Assembly: GCA_025934545.1 (NCBI GenBank)
Contig: JAICXV010000149.1
Location: 1 to 6,184 of the forward strand
Source of the DNA: Verrucomicrobiia bacterium
GTDB taxonomy: Bacteria; Verrucomicrobiota; Verrucomicrobiia; Limisphaerales; Palsa-1400
Direction: 5' to 3'
DNA length: 6,184 nt
Part shown: in pieces, positions 5,983 through 6,184 of the stretch
Layout of the letters: each line of letters opens with the position of its first letter
Position numbering within the stretch: position 1 is the first letter of the stretch
Translations under genes and position numbers: made by a program
The notes under the pieces: model-generated
Seen by the model: only the letters and a program-made list of their open reading frames with translations
What the model was told of the DNA's origin: nothing
Database searches by the model: none

Positions 5983-6019
5983 AAACAAAAAACCCGGAGC
6001 AAGACAAGTTGCTCCGGGT
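5983..6019 (-). terminator. Rho-independent terminator after the upstream proline-rich gene
   Basis: On the minus strand an 11-bp perfect GC-rich stem, ACCCGGAGCAA (6019-6009) with TTGCTCCGGGT (6002-5992), encloses the 6-nt loop CTTGTC. It runs straight into a T-rich tract (TTTTTTGTTTAT, down to about 5981). It sits 18 nt downstream of the stop of the gene at the right edge and about 10-20 nt upstream of the cyclase GTG. Confidence 0.9.
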
Positions 6020-6037
6020 CTGTTCAAAACGTTTCGA

Positions 6038-6184
6038 TTAGCCTTGATTGTTCGGCGGTGTTATCGGCACAGACGGGCTGTTGCCCGGCAACACAGGTGA
6101 AATTGGTGTGATAATCGGCGGCAAACTTGCCGGTCCAGGCGTTGGCTCCTGAATCAGCAGCTTGATTTGCACTTTGTAATAATC
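6038..6184 (-). CDS. Unidentified protein, C-terminal fragment with proline-rich tail
   Basis: The minus-strand frame entering at the right edge codes 48 residues before a TAA at 6040-6038. It begins DYYKVQIKLLIQEPTPGPA and ends in a Pro/Ser/Ile-rich tail (PPIITPISPVLPGNSPSVP, then PPNNQG). The main part lies outside the window, so the family cannot be named. The tail looks like an exposed, disordered linker or C terminus of an envelope or secreted protein. The strong terminator right after it supports this being a real gene end. FecR-domain proteins often sit beside CHASE2 cyclases, so that is one possibility, but nothing in these 48 residues shows it. Confidence 0.55.
   Translation of the reverse strand, partial: DYYKVQIKLLIQEPTPGPASLPPIITPISPVLPGNSPSVPITPPNNQG

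Noticed and set aside
5972..6007. Longer cyclase start at TTG 6007
   Set aside because: It lies in the loop of a perfect 11-bp terminator hairpin and the first 12 residues would be encoded by the stem and T-tract. The GTG at 5971 is the better start.

Overview
The window looks like a chromosomal segment of a Gram-negative bacterium, most likely Verrucomicrobiota (Pedosphaera/Limisphaerales-like). This is inferred from a CHASE2-type adenylate/guanylate cyclase, an LptF/LptG permease, weak or absent Shine-Dalgarno sequences, and short 'GCGGACTnnAGTCCGC' palindromes that I recall from that phylum. The phylum call is from memory, not from a search.

Layout. (1) Positions 1-1404, minus strand: a two-gene unit in which an Rrf2-family regulator with a cysteine cluster (865-1350) is followed after 4 nt by hflX (1-860; its C-terminal part lies beyond the left edge). 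A near-consensus promoter and a perfect 17-nt palindrome sit just upstream of the Rrf2 start, so autoregulation is likely. (2) Positions 1405-1761: a non-coding divergent region packed with palindromes, including a 109-nt inverted-repeat doublet (1432-1540) and a second, different palindrome cluster (1542-1595). (3) Positions 1762-2319, plus strand: a small SAM-dependent methyltransferase resembling phospholipid N-methyltransferases. (4) Positions 2320-2418: a second copy of the inverted-repeat doublet, which fills the gap between the convergent stop codons of the methyltransferase and the permease almost to the base. (5) Positions 2421-5971, minus strand: a CHASE2 adenylate/guanylate cyclase (791 aa) followed by an LptF/LptG-family permease (392 aa), with stop and start overlapping in a GTGA. 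(6) Positions 5983-6184, minus strand: the 48-residue C-terminal end of an unidentified proline-rich protein, followed by a strong intrinsic terminator just before the cyclase.

The genes form three functional blocks. The first is a probable Fe-S/redox-sensing regulator transcribed with a ribosome-associated GTPase. The second is a lone methyltransferase. The third is a membrane-anchored nucleotide cyclase translationally coupled to an LPS-export permease, which suggests a link between extracytoplasmic sensing and envelope biogenesis. The most unusual observations are the paired REPIN-like elements, the Rrf2 promoter/operator architecture, the cyclase-permease coupling and the atypical substrate-site residues of the cyclase.
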